Assembly (NCBI RefSeq): GCF_025961575.1
Contig: NZ_JAOQNX010000020.1
Span: 40,318 to 104,317 of the forward strand
Reading direction: 5' to 3'
Source: Rhodoblastus acidophilus
GTDB taxonomy: Bacteria > Pseudomonadota > Alphaproteobacteria > Rhizobiales > Beijerinckiaceae
DNA length: 64,000 bases
Under the pieces are notes generated by a model. That model was not told the DNA's origin. It made no database searches and was given only the letters and a program-made list of their open reading frames with translations. The stretch's first letter is position 1. Each line of letters starts with the position of its first letter. A program made the translations under genes and the position numbers. Below, in pieces: positions 25,969-34,907 of the stretch.

Positions 25969-26343
25969 CTAGCGCACCCAAACCACGGTCTTGCAGATCA
26001 AGCCGCCCATGACGCAGCCGCTGGTTTTGAGTTTTTTCCCACTCAAAACCATCTTGCCGGAATAAGTGCGGCCGTCATCGGGATTGAAGGCCTTGCCGAC
26101 CCAGGTGATCTGGTCGGAGCGCACCATGTCGAAGAACACGCGCTGGCCGACCTTCGCCGCGCCCTTTGCGCTGCGCAGCCAGGACACCGCCCCGCACAGC
26201 GCGTCGCCGCAGGACGAGAACTCGACCTTCACCGCGCCATCGTCGCGCGTCCAAACGCCCTGCACGTCTTCGGCCCGAACCTCCGTCGCGCCGACGGCGG
26301 CGCCCAGCAGCAGACCTAAAACTCCGGTGCGAAGCTTGACCAA
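25969..26343 (-). CDS. DUF2147 family secreted protein
   Basis: This 124-residue protein has a signal peptide (about residues 1-24, cleaved near VRAE) and a complete DUF2147 domain: GVWTRDDGAVKVEFSSC, CGDALCGAVSWLR, the DDGRTYSGK segment and SGCVMGGLICKT near the end. Four cysteines could pair as disulfides. DUF2147 is a lipocalin-like periplasmic fold of unknown job. The start is a TTG at 26343 with GGAG 7 bases before it. It is a single gene. Confidence 0.8.
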   Translation of the reverse strand: MVKLRTGVLGLLLGAAVGATEVRAEDVQGVWTRDDGAVKVEFSSCGDALCGAVSWLRSAKGAAKVGQRVFFDMVRSDQITWVGKAFNPDDGRTYSGKMVLSGKKLKTSGCVMGGLICKTVVWVR

Positions 26344-26503
26344 GAAGGGCTCCCTGTCACGGCGGAACGGCTGGCATTAAGCTGCGCCTTCGCCACGGGC
26401 GCAAGCGGCAATTAACCCGACGCCGGGTTTAAGCCAAGCGTCCAAGGCGAAATCGGCGTGGATATGGTTTAGCATCGCGCCCGCGAGCAGGAGCGAATCT
26501 GAT

Positions 26504-29221
26504 ATGAGCACACGCCAGCTGGACCGGGCCCTTCAGCCCAAATCTTTGGCTTTGGTCGGCGCCAGCGACCGCGCGAACTCACGGGGACGCGCCGTGATGG
26601 GCAATATTGTCGCATCCGGCTTCACCGGCCCGCTTTATCTGGTCAATCCGCGCCACACCGAGATTGAGGGCCGCGTCTGCTACCCGAATCTGGCCGCGCT
26701 GCCGGAAATTCCCGATCTGGTCATGGTGATCACCCCGAAGGAATTCGTCGCCGGCTTCGTCAACGAGGCTGCCGATCTCGGCGCCCCCGCCGTGATGGTG
26801 ATGACCAAGGACCCGACGCCGGGATCCGATTCGCTGTTCGAACAGGTGCGCGCCATCGCCAGGGCCCGCGACATCCGCATCCTCGGCCCCAACTGCCGCA
26901 TGATGGCGCCGCGCGTAAAACTCAACGCGTCGCTGTCGGCGCTGCCGCCGGCGGCCGGCGATCTCGCGGTCATCTCGCAATCCTATGCCGTGCTCTACGC
27001 CATCAGCGCCTGGGGGCAGCGCAACCAGGTCGGCTTCTCCGGCATGATTTCGCTCGGCGGCATGGCCGACGTCGATTTCGACGACCTGCTCGATTATTAC
27101 GCGCTCGACCCGATGACCCGCGCCATCCTGCTCTACATCGAGCATTTGGAGGATGCGAAAAGTTTTATGTCCGCCGCCCGCGCCGCCTCCCGCGTCAAAC
27201 CGGTGATCGTGGTGCGGTCGGGGCGCCACGAGGCGGCGCGGCGCAGCGGCACGCATGCCGGCAATCTCGCCACCGACGACGATGTCTATGACGCCGCCTT
27301 CCGCCGCGCCGGCGTGCTGCGCGTGCCCGACATCGACGCGCTGTTCGACGCCGCCGAGGCCTTGGGTCGCGTAAAGCCGTTCAATGGCGAACGTCTCGCC
27401 ATTGTCACCAACGGGCGCGGCGTCGGCTATCTCGCCATCGACCAATTGCTGGATCTCGGCGGCAAGCTCGCCGAGGTTTCGCCGGCGACCTGCGAAGCGC
27501 TCAAGCCGCTGTTGCCGGAAAGCTGGCCCGGCGGTTCGCCGGTCGAATTGTCGGGCGACACCCAGCCGGAGCAATTCGGCCAGGCGCTCTCCATGGTGCT
27601 GCAGGACCGCGCCAATGATGCGGTTCTGGTCATCCAGGCCCCCAACGTCCTGATCGACAGCAAGAAAATGGCCCTCGCCGCCGTCGAGGCGGTGAAAAAG
27701 CACCGGAAATCCTCGATCTCGCCCAAGCCGGTGTTCGTGGTCTGGTACGGCGCCGACGAGGAGACCAACCGCATTTTCGAGGACGCCCGCATCCCGCATT
27801 ACGAGCGCGGCGCGGTGTCCGGCTTCATGCATATGGTCAAGTGGCGCAAGGCGCGCGAGGCGCTGATGGCGGCGCCGCCGTCGCTGCCGGTGGATTTTGC
27901 CCCCAACACGTCCAAGGCCCGCGCGGTGGTGGCGCAGGCGATCTCGCGCGGCCATGAATGGCTGGCGCCGGTCGAAATCAGCGCTTTGCTCGAATCCTAC
28001 GACATTCCCATCGCCCCGGCCCGCCTCGCCCGTTCGCCCGAGGAGGCGGCGGAAGTGGCCCGCCTCGTGCTCGGCCGCTTCGGCGGCTGCGTGGTGAAGA
28101 TCACCTCGCGCGACATCGTGCACAAATCCGATCTCGGCGGCGTGGCGCTCGACCAGCGCAGCATCGAGCAGGTGGTGGACACGACCCGCAAAATGCTGGA
28201 GCGGGTGGCGGCGGAGGCCCCGCACGCGCGGGTGGACGGCGTCACCATCCATCCCATGGTGCGCCGCCCCAACGCCCGCGAACTGGTGATGGGCGTCACC
28301 GACGATCCCACTTTCGGGCCGGTGATCGTGTTCGGGCGCGGCGGCAAGGCGGTGGAGGTCATCAACGACAAGGCCCTCGCTCTGCCGCCGCTCGACCTGT
28401 CGCTCGCCCGCGCCCTGATCGAGCAGACGCAAGTGGTGCGCGCCCTGCGCGATTACCGCGACGTCCCCGCCGCCGACATTGACGCGGTCGCCCTGCTGCT
28501 GGTCAAAATCTCGCAATTGTCCGCCGACGTGCCGGAAATCCGCGAACTCGAACTGAATCCGGTGCTCGCTGATGCGAACGGCGTGGTGGTGGTGGACGCC
28601 CGCGTGGCGGTGGCGCCCTTCACCGGCCGCGCCAGCTCCACCGCCAATCCGCGTTTCGCCGTCGCCCCCTATCCCAAGGCGCTGGAGCGCCACACCACGC
28701 TGAAGAACGGCACGTCGGTGCAATTGCGTCCGGTGCGGCCCGAAGACGAAGAGATGTACAAGGTGTTCTTCACCCATGTCTCCTCGGAAGACATCCGCCT
28801 GCGCTTTTTCGGTCCCGTCAAAGAGTTTTCCCACGCCTTCATCGCCCGCCTGATCCAGATCGATTACGCGCGCTCCTTCGTCATTGTCGCGGTCGAGGAG
28901 GAGACGGGGCTGATGCTCGGCGTGGTCAGGCTGATGCTCGACGCCGACCACGAGAAGGGCGAATACGCCATCCTGCTGCGCTCCGACATGAAGGGGCAGG
29001 GGCTCGGCTGGAAACTGATGAAATATATGATCGAATATGCCCGCGCCGACGGCATCCAGGAGATCGAGGGCCAGGTCCTGAGCGAGAACGGACCGATGCT
29101 GTCGATGAATCAGGCGCTGGGCTTCAAGATCATGGACGATCCCAACGAGCACGGGGTGAAGAAAGTGGTGCTGGACCTGACGGAGCCGCCGACGGAAGCG
29201 GCGTTGCGGCCGGACAAGTAG
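26504..29221 (+). CDS. Pat/PatZ-like protein acetyltransferase: NDP-forming acyl-CoA synthetase fused to GNAT
   Basis: The 905-residue protein has a CoA-binding domain (residues 1-130, RALQPKSLALVGASDR), a succinyl-CoA-ligase-like region with GTHAG at 249-253 (His251), an ATP-grasp domain (about 490-690, with VVKITSRDIVHKSDLGGV and ELELNPVLA) and a C-terminal GNAT domain (about 735-895, QLRPVRPEDEEMYKVFF, then SDMKGQGLGWKLM). Such proteins acetylate lysines of enzymes including acetyl-CoA synthetase, whose gene is in this window. The ACD-type His position is retained here, whereas I recall Asn in the E. coli protein. The ATG is preceded by GGAG. Confidence 0.85.
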   Translation: MSTRQLDRALQPKSLALVGASDRANSRGRAVMGNIVASGFTGPLYLVNPRHTEIEGRVCYPNLAALPEIPDLVMVITPKEFVAGFVNEAADLGAPAVMVMTKDPTPGSDSLFEQVRAIARARDIRILGPNCRMMAPRVKLNASLSALPPAAGDLAVISQSYAVLYAISAWGQRNQVGFSGMISLGGMADVDFDDLLDYYALDPMTRAILLYIEHLEDAKSFMSAARAASRVKPVIVVRSGRHEAARRSGTHAGNLATDDDVYDAAFRRAGVLRVPDIDALFDAAEALGRVKPFNGERLAIVTNGRGVGYLAIDQLLDLGGKLAEVSPATCEALKPLLPESWPGGSPVELSGDTQPEQFGQALSMVLQDRANDAVLVIQAPNVLIDSKKMALAAVEAVKKHRKSSISPKPVFVVWYGADEETNRIFEDARIPHYERGAVSGFMHMVKWRKAREALMAAPPSLPVDFAPNTSKARAVVAQAISRGHEWLAPVEISALLESYDIPIAPARLARSPEEAAEVARLVLGRFGGCVVKITSRDIVHKSDLGGVALDQRSIEQVVDTTRKMLERVAAEAPHARVDGVTIHPMVRRPNARELVMGVTDDPTFGPVIVFGRGGKAVEVINDKALALPPLDLSLARALIEQTQVVRALRDYRDVPAADIDAVALLLVKISQLSADVPEIRELELNPVLADANGVVVVDARVAVAPFTGRASSTANPRFAVAPYPKALERHTTLKNGTSVQLRPVRPEDEEMYKVFFTHVSSEDIRLRFFGPVKEFSHAFIARLIQIDYARSFVIVAVEEETGLMLGVVRLMLDADHEKGEYAILLRSDMKGQGLGWKLMKYMIEYARADGIQEIEGQVLSENGPMLSMNQALGFKIMDDPNEHGVKKVVLDLTEPPTEAALRPDK

Positions 29222-29283
29222 CATTTCCGGCTTGTTCAGCATCGGGATTTATCATGGCGCTTCCCTGACCCAGAGAAAGCCCG

Positions 29284-30195
29284 ATGTCCTCGCTTGAAAA
29301 CTGTCCGGCCTGCGGCGCGTCGGCGACGCGCTCCCATCCTGTGCTGACGGCGCCGTTCATCGCGGCCTACGTGCTGGAGCGACCGATCGAGCCTTGCCGT
29401 CTGATGATCTGCGATGATTGCGGATTGTGGTTCTTCGACCGTCGCTACAGCGATGCTGAAATGGCGAAGCTCTACGGCAATTATCGGGGCGACGGCTATT
29501 TCGAGGTTCGCCACCACTTCGAACCCTGGTACACGCGCGCCTTCAACGACCATCTGGGGCGCGATCCCAAAGAGATCGCCGCCCGCAACGCCGCGACCTC
29601 GGCGTTTCTGGAGGAATCCGACGACCGGAAAACCTTCGCCACGATCCTGGACTATGGCGGCGACAGCGGCCAGTTCATGCCGCCCGGACTGGGCGGAGAA
29701 AAATTCGTCTACGAACTGTCGGACGCGCCCTGTGTTCCCGGCGTGACCCGTATCGCCGACAAAAAGGATTTTGCCGCCGAAGGCTATGACCTGGTCATGC
29801 TCTGCCATGTGCTCGAACACGCGCCAGACCCGGCTTCGATGCTGCGCGAAATGCACGCATATCTGGCGGGCCCTGAAGCGCGGCTCTATGTCGAAGTTCC
29901 CTACGAGCGCGGCTGCAACCTGAAATTTGCCCCGCCGACAGACGCTTACCGTGCGTGGCTGAAATTCGTCACCCGCCTGCCTGCCCCCCTGATCACGCTG
30001 CTTGATTTCTATTCATCAGGTTTTCGCGACCGGTTTTCGCTCATTCCGCCCCTTGGTTTCTTCAAGATGCACGAGCACATCAACTTTTTCGACGCGCTAT
30101 CCTTGAAGCGCGCCCTTGAGGCGACAGGTTATCAAGTCGTTCATTGCGCGACCGAGGGACGCTGCGTCCGCGCTCTTGCGCATCGTCCGGCATGA
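29284..30195 (+). CDS. SAM-dependent methyltransferase with N-terminal zinc ribbon
   Basis: This 303-residue protein opens with a CPACGAS and CDDCGLWFF double CxxC zinc ribbon (residues 7-48), followed by a methyltransferase core in which ILDYGGDSGQF is the nucleotide-binding loop (about residue 125) and YDLVMLCHVLEHAPDP is the post-core motif. Family members act on sugars or small acceptors in surface glycan pathways. The acceptor is unknown here. The start ATG follows CAGAGAAA. The next gene, hpf, is more than 150 bases away, so it is transcribed alone. Confidence 0.8.
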   Translation: MSSLENCPACGASATRSHPVLTAPFIAAYVLERPIEPCRLMICDDCGLWFFDRRYSDAEMAKLYGNYRGDGYFEVRHHFEPWYTRAFNDHLGRDPKEIAARNAATSAFLEESDDRKTFATILDYGGDSGQFMPPGLGGEKFVYELSDAPCVPGVTRIADKKDFAAEGYDLVMLCHVLEHAPDPASMLREMHAYLAGPEARLYVEVPYERGCNLKFAPPTDAYRAWLKFVTRLPAPLITLLDFYSSGFRDRFSLIPPLGFFKMHEHINFFDALSLKRALEATGYQVVHCATEGRCVRALAHRPA

Positions 30196-30356
30196 CGGAT
30201 ATGGGCGGAGTTTGCGGCCGCCGCCGCGCGAAAAAGGGGAAACCGCTTCCCTCATTGACTTCGTTGGCGTAGGCTTCTAACCCTCGTTTCGGGAGCCGCC
30301 CTGGCGCCCAAGGATTCACTTTTGCACGCGGTTCGCGTCTCTATCGGGACAATGAC

Positions 30357-30947
30357 ATGGGTTTGCGTATCTCTGGAAAAAATATAAATATCGGCGAAGC
30401 CCTGCGCACACATGTTTCCGAGCGGTTGAAAAGCGTCACCGAGAAATATTTCGACGGTTCGGTCACCGGTCACGTCACCGTCGAACCCGAGGGCTCCGGC
30501 TACCGCACCGATTGCACCCTGCATCTCGCCTCGGGCGTCACCATCCAGGCTGACGGCCGCGCGCAGGAGGTCTATGCGAGCTTCGACCAGACGGCGGCCC
30601 GCATCGAAAGCCGCATGCGCCGCTACAAGCGCAAGCTGAAGGATCGCAGCGCCGCGCAGCGCGACGCCGCCAATTCCGAGCCGATGCGCTACACGGTTCT
30701 CAGCGCCCTTGATGAAACCGAAGAGGCGCCGCACGAGAGCGAATTCAAGCCGGCGGTTGTCGCCGAATCGGAAAAGACGCTGCAGCAGCTCTCCGTTTCC
30801 GCGGCCGTGCTCGAACTCGACCTGTCCGGCCTGCCGGTCCTGGCTTTTCGTCACGCGACCACGGGCCGCGTGAACGTGCTCTATCGCCGCAACGACGGCA
30901 ACATTGGCTGGATCGATCCGGGCGGACGCGAGTCCAAGGCCTCATAA
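30357..30947 (+). CDS. hpf: Ribosome hibernation promoting factor, long form
   Basis: The 196-residue protein joins an N-terminal S30AE domain (residues 1-100, GLRISGKNINIGEALRTH, then RRYKRKLKDRS) with the C-terminal dimerisation domain (about 130-190, MLLDEDAxLELDLS-like: AVLELDLSGLPVLAFRHATTG) of long HPF. It binds 70S ribosomes and joins them as 100S dimers in stationary phase. Its ATG follows GGGAC. The next gene is ptsN, 179 bases away, the usual companion in this order, but rpoN is not upstream here. Confidence 0.95.
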   Translation: MGLRISGKNINIGEALRTHVSERLKSVTEKYFDGSVTGHVTVEPEGSGYRTDCTLHLASGVTIQADGRAQEVYASFDQTAARIESRMRRYKRKLKDRSAAQRDAANSEPMRYTVLSALDETEEAPHESEFKPAVVAESEKTLQQLSVSAAVLELDLSGLPVLAFRHATTGRVNVLYRRNDGNIGWIDPGGRESKAS

Positions 30948-31126
30948 CATCTGGCGCTTATGCGTAAGGCTGCCCGCCGGACTTTTGTCGGTCTGGCGGG
31001 CGCCCGCCGCCAAGGCGTCGGGATGGCTGTACTGTCCGGCACGAATCCTGCTAAAAGAAAGCGTCTGCGCAGGCGAAGGACAGCTTCACGATTTCCATTC
31101 GGCGCTGTAACGGAAAACGATCCGAA

Positions 31127-31594
31127 ATGCCGCTAGAACACATCATCGTTCCCAACGCCATTATCCCCGCCCTGCGCGTGAACAACAAAAAGCAGGCGTT
31201 GCAGGAGCTGAGCGAGAAGGCTGCGGAAATCTCCGGTCTGCCCGCCCGCGAAATCTTCGACGCCTGGCTGCAGCGGGAAAAACTCAATTCCACCGGCCTC
31301 GGCGACGGCATCGCCATTCCGCACGGTCGGCTGCTGACCGCGGACCACATTTTCGGCCTGTTCGCCCGCCTCGAACGTCCCATCGATTTCGAATCGCTGG
31401 ACAACCAGCCCGTCGACATCATTTTCGGCCTGATCGCGCCGGAATCAGCAGGCGCCGATCATTTGAAGGCGCTGGCGACCATTGCGCGCGTGCTGCGCAA
31501 TCCCGCGACTGTGGCGAAGATTCGCGCGACCCGCGAACCCTCGGCGCTCTATTCGCTGCTCATCCGTCCAAGCCGCTCCTCCGACGCCGCCTGA
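31127..31594 (+). CDS. ptsN: PTS-Ntr IIA protein
   Basis: The 155-residue protein is an EIIA-Ntr of the nitrogen-related phosphotransferase system. The phosphorylated histidine is His66 (IAIPHGR), in the usual fructose/mannitol-type IIA fold (REKLNSTGLGDGIAIPHG). It receives phosphate from NPr and EI-Ntr, and links nitrogen and carbon status with potassium uptake. The ATG is preceded by GGAAAA. It lies downstream of hpf in the same direction. The partner genes ptsO and ptsP are not in the window. Confidence 0.93.
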   Translation: MPLEHIIVPNAIIPALRVNNKKQALQELSEKAAEISGLPAREIFDAWLQREKLNSTGLGDGIAIPHGRLLTADHIFGLFARLERPIDFESLDNQPVDIIFGLIAPESAGADHLKALATIARVLRNPATVAKIRATREPSALYSLLIRPSRSSDAA

Positions 31595-31632
31595 CGCTCG
31601 GAGCCTGCTTCGCAAACCTCCTGCAACAAAGT

Positions 31633-31690
31633 AGCCCCTCACCCTGAGGAGCCCGCGCGAGCGGGCGTCTCGAAGGGCGGGGGCGGTCCA
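31633..31690. repeat. Dispersed palindromic repeat, family A
   Basis: CCCTCACCCTGAGGAGCCCGC, inverted GCGGGC, GTCTCGAAGGGCGGGGG and GGTCCACGGGC. It resembles the copy at 34804 more than the one at 1655. Confidence 0.75.
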
Positions 31691-31710
31691 CGGGCTTTTC
31701 AGCCGCCCGT

Positions 31711-32715
31711 TCAGCTCCGAAGCGCCTCGACCAGCTCGGCGAAATTCCGGGGCGGATCGCGCTCGAACAACAGCTCTTCGCCGGTCGCCGGGTGATCGAA
31801 GCCGAGCGCGCGGGCGTGCAGCGCCTGCCGGTTCAGCGCCGCGAGCGCCGCGCGCGCCGCCTCCCCCAGATGCGCCGCCTTGGTCTTGAACCCCGCGCCA
31901 TAGGTCTGGTCGCCGAGCAGGGGATGGCCGATATGCGCCATATGCACGCGGATCTGATGGGTGCGCCCGGTCTCCAGCTCGCAGGCGATCAGGCTGGCGA
32001 TCGGCCGTCCCTCGCGATCCCGGCCAAAATTTTCCAGCACGCGCCAATGGGTGATCGCCTCGCGCCCGCGCGCCGCCGGAACCACCGCCATTTTCTCCCG
32101 CTGGATCGCATGCCGGCCGATCGGGGCGTCGACCATGCCGGCCTGCCGGTCGGGCGCCCCCCAGACCACAGCGAGATATTCGCGGGTGAGATTGAGCCGG
32201 CGGCCATGGTCGGCGAACAGCCGCGACAGTTTTTGGTGCGCGCCGTCGGTCTTGGCGATCACCAGCAGGCCGGAGGTGTCCTTGTCGAGCCGATGCACGA
32301 TGCCGGGCCGCTTCACCCCGCCGATGCCGGACAGAGTGTCGCCGCAATGGGCGATCAGCGCATTGACCAGCGTGCCCGTCTCATTGCCGGCGCCGGGATG
32401 GACAACAAGCCCGGCCGGCTTGTCGATCACAACGATATGCGCGTCCTCGAACACCACATCGAGCGGAATGTCCTCGCCCATCGGCTCGGCCGGCGCCGCC
32501 TCGGGGATGTCGAGGACGATTCTTTGCCCAGCGCGGATTTTCAGCTTGGCCTGCCCCGCCTGGGCCCCATCGACGGTCACATGGCCGGCCTCGATCAAGG
32601 CCTGCACGCGGGTGCGTGAAACATTTTCGGCCTGAACCGAGGCTTGGGCGCCCAAATATTGGTCGAGGCGCTGGCCCGCATCGGCCTCGTCCACTTCAAT
32701 TTCGATCTTTGTCAT
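31711..32715 (-). CDS. rluD: 23S rRNA pseudouridine synthase, RluD type
   Basis: The 334-residue protein has an N-terminal S4 RNA-binding domain (residues 14-70) and a pseudouridine synthase domain with HRLDKDTSG, in which Asp144 is the nucleophile. RluD isomerises uridines in helix 69 of 23S rRNA. The start is the ATG at 32715; the open frame goes 40 codons further upstream without protein character. It has no cotranscribed neighbour: the flavoprotein gene (32759) is divergent, with only 43 bases between. Confidence 0.93.
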   Translation of the reverse strand: MTKIEIEVDEADAGQRLDQYLGAQASVQAENVSRTRVQALIEAGHVTVDGAQAGQAKLKIRAGQRIVLDIPEAAPAEPMGEDIPLDVVFEDAHIVVIDKPAGLVVHPGAGNETGTLVNALIAHCGDTLSGIGGVKRPGIVHRLDKDTSGLLVIAKTDGAHQKLSRLFADHGRRLNLTREYLAVVWGAPDRQAGMVDAPIGRHAIQREKMAVVPAARGREAITHWRVLENFGRDREGRPIASLIACELETGRTHQIRVHMAHIGHPLLGDQTYGAGFKTKAAHLGEAARAALAALNRQALHARALGFDHPATGEELLFERDPPRNFAELVEALRS

Positions 32716-32758
32716 GGCGCCGATAGAAAGGCCGCAGAAAAAATTGTAAAGCCCGGCG

Positions 32759-33961
32759 ATGAGAAAAGCTGTTGTGATCGGCGCCGGTCCCGCGGGCCTG
32801 AGCGCCGCCGAAGGATTGGCGCAGGCCGGCGTCAAAACCCATGTCTACGAGCGCATGGCGAGTCCCGCGCGCAAATTTTTAATGGCGGGGCGCGGCGGCC
32901 TCAACCTGACCCATTCCGAAGATTTTGAGCGTTTCTTGGCGCGCTACGGCGAAGCAAACGAAAAACTCGCGCCGTTCCTGCACGCTTTCGGGCCGGAACA
33001 GCTGCGCGCCTGGTGCGCGGAACTGGGGCAAGAAACCTTTGTCGGCTCCAGCGGACGCGTCTTCCCCAAAGCGTTCAAGGCCTCGCCTTTGCTGCGGGCG
33101 TGGCTGCGCCGCCTGGCCACACGCGAGGTCGAATTTCACCTTCGCCATCGTTTTCTTGGCTTCGAACAGGGCAAAGCCCGATTTGAAACGCCGGATGGCG
33201 TCAAAACCATCGAGGCCGACGCTTTTGTCTTGGCGCTGGGCGGCGCGTCCTGGCCCCGGCTCGGCTCGGACGGCTCCTGGGTCGAACCCCTTAAAAACAT
33301 CGGATTGACCTCGACGCCCCTGCATCCCGCCAATTGCGGATTTGTGGTCGCGTGGTCGCAGCACATGATCGAAAAATGCGCGGGTCATACGCTCAAAAAC
33401 ATCGGCCTGTCCGTCAACGGGCGGTCCGCGCGCGGCGAATGCGTCATCACCCGCGGCGGGCTTGAAGGCGGGATCGTCTACGCCTTCTCCCAGGACGTTG
33501 GCGCACTCATTCGCGCCCAAAAATCCCCAAAAATTCGCATCGACCTGCGCCCTGATGTCACGGTCGAGACGCTGGCGGCCCGGCTGGCGCGCCCGCGCGG
33601 AAAAAACAGTGTTTCGAACTTCCTGCGCAAAGCCGCGCATCTCGATGCGGCGGCGGTCGCCCTGCTGCGCGAGAGTGGACCGCTTCCAGAAGACCCCGCC
33701 GCGCTGGCCGCCTTGATCAAATCCGTTCCGCTGGCGGTGCGCGGCGTCGCCGGGCTGGAGCGGGCGATTTCGACGGCCGGCGGCGTCATCTGGGACGATC
33801 TCGACGAAAACCTGATGGCAAAATCGGTCCCCGGCCTGTTCGTCGCCGGCGAAATGCTCGACTGGAGCGCGCCGACCGGCGGCTATCTGCTCACCGCCTG
33901 TTTCGCCACGGGCCGGGCGGCGGGCGAAGCCGCGGCGCGCTGGCTCAGAACGTCAGGGTGA
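32759..33961 (+). CDS. HI0933/TIGR03862-type FAD-dependent oxidoreductase
   Basis: The 400-residue flavoprotein has the dinucleotide motif VIGAGPAGLSAAEGLAQAG at residues 6-24, the LMAGRGGLNLTHSE segment near 41-54, and a C-terminal GVxxxxDAExxxS-like FAD contact (GLFVAGEMLDWSAPTGG). The HI0933 family has no settled substrate. It shares 17 bases with the end of xthA on the opposite strand and starts 43 bases from rluD. The ATG has only a weak ribosome-binding site (CCCGGCG). Confidence 0.85.
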   Translation: MRKAVVIGAGPAGLSAAEGLAQAGVKTHVYERMASPARKFLMAGRGGLNLTHSEDFERFLARYGEANEKLAPFLHAFGPEQLRAWCAELGQETFVGSSGRVFPKAFKASPLLRAWLRRLATREVEFHLRHRFLGFEQGKARFETPDGVKTIEADAFVLALGGASWPRLGSDGSWVEPLKNIGLTSTPLHPANCGFVVAWSQHMIEKCAGHTLKNIGLSVNGRSARGECVITRGGLEGGIVYAFSQDVGALIRAQKSPKIRIDLRPDVTVETLAARLARPRGKNSVSNFLRKAAHLDAAAVALLRESGPLPEDPAALAALIKSVPLAVRGVAGLERAISTAGGVIWDDLDENLMAKSVPGLFVAGEMLDWSAPTGGYLLTACFATGRAAGEAAARWLRTSG

Positions 33962-34751
33962 CGCTCACCGGCGCGTGGTCCGAAGGCCGCTCCCAGCCGC
34001 GCGCCTCCTTGAAAATGTCCATGGCGGTCAGGTTCGGGCCCAGGGTGTTCGACAGCCAGACATGGTCGAGCCGGCGCCCCTTGTCGGCCTTGGCCCAATC
34101 CGGCGAGCGGTAGCTCCACCAGGTATAAAGTTTTTCCTCCATGGGCCGGAAGCGCCGGAGCGCATCGACCCAGGCGCCGTCGCCCAGAATCGCCTTGAGC
34201 TTGTCGGTCTCAACCGGCGTATGGCTTACGACATTGAGCAGCGCCTTGTGGCTCCAGACATCATGCTCATGCGGCGCGACATTGAAATCGCCCACCAGAA
34301 TCGCATTGGCCTGCGCAATCTCCGGGGACCGCGACCATTCATGCAATTCGTCGAGGAAGGCGAGCTTGTGGGCGAATTTCGAGTTGATTTCGGGATCGGG
34401 CTCGTCGCCGCCCGCGGGGATATAAAAATTGTGCAGCTGGATCGACCGGCCCCCAATTTCGAAGGCGGCGCCGATGTGGCGCGCATCGCCCTTGTCGCAG
34501 AAATCGCGGCGGCTGGCTTCGCCGAGCGGCAGGCGCGAGGCGATGGCGACGCCATGATAGCCTTTTTGGCCGTTGACCAGAATATGCTCATAGCCGGCTT
34601 GCCGCAGCGCGGAGAGCGGGAATTCGCTGTCGCGGCACTTGGTTTCCTGGAAGCAGATGATGTCGGGCGCATGACGGCTCAAGAAATCGGTCACCAGACC
34701 GATGCGCAAACGTATGGAATTGATGTTCCAGGTGGTGATCTTAAGGTTCAA
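33945..34751 (-). CDS. xthA: Exonuclease III
   Basis: The 268-residue enzyme is the AP endonuclease/3'-5' exonuclease of base-excision repair. The family signatures are visible: LKITTWNINSIRLR at the start, CFQETKCRD, GYHGVAIASR, LVGDFNVAPHEHD, and DHVWLS plus SDHAPV at the end. The metal- and active-site residues (Asn, Glu, Asp, His) are in these motifs. The start is a TTG at 34751 preceded by GGAG; the frame is open further upstream to 34862, where it overlaps a family A repeat and is not coding. Confidence 0.93.
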   Translation of the reverse strand: MNLKITTWNINSIRLRIGLVTDFLSRHAPDIICFQETKCRDSEFPLSALRQAGYEHILVNGQKGYHGVAIASRLPLGEASRRDFCDKGDARHIGAAFEIGGRSIQLHNFYIPAGGDEPDPEINSKFAHKLAFLDELHEWSRSPEIAQANAILVGDFNVAPHEHDVWSHKALLNVVSHTPVETDKLKAILGDGAWVDALRRFRPMEEKLYTWWSYRSPDWAKADKGRRLDHVWLSNTLGPNLTAMDIFKEARGWERPSDHAPVSVTLTF

Positions 34752-34803
34752 CGGTAACTCCAGAGCTGGCGCATCCCGGATTTCTTTGTACGCAACAATA
34801 GAG

Positions 34804-34862
34804 TAGCCCTCACCCTGAGGAGCCCGCCTTGGCGGGCGTCTCGAAGGGCGGGGGCGGTCCAC
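34804..34862. repeat. Dispersed palindromic repeat, family A
   Basis: GCCCTCACCCTGAGGAGCCCGCC-TT-GGCGGGC-GTCTCGAAGGGCGGGGGCGGTCCACG. It is nearly the same as the copy at 31633 except in the loop. Confidence 0.75.
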
Positions 34863-34907
34863 GTTTTTTCAGCAGCCTGCAAGCGAGATCCGCGCCACTC
34901 ATAAGGG

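Noticed and set aside
26579..29242. Minus-strand open frame of 887 codons opposite the Pat-like gene
   Set aside because: It mirrors codon positions of the real gene; no family motif, and the product is dominated by His, Arg, Gly and Asp.
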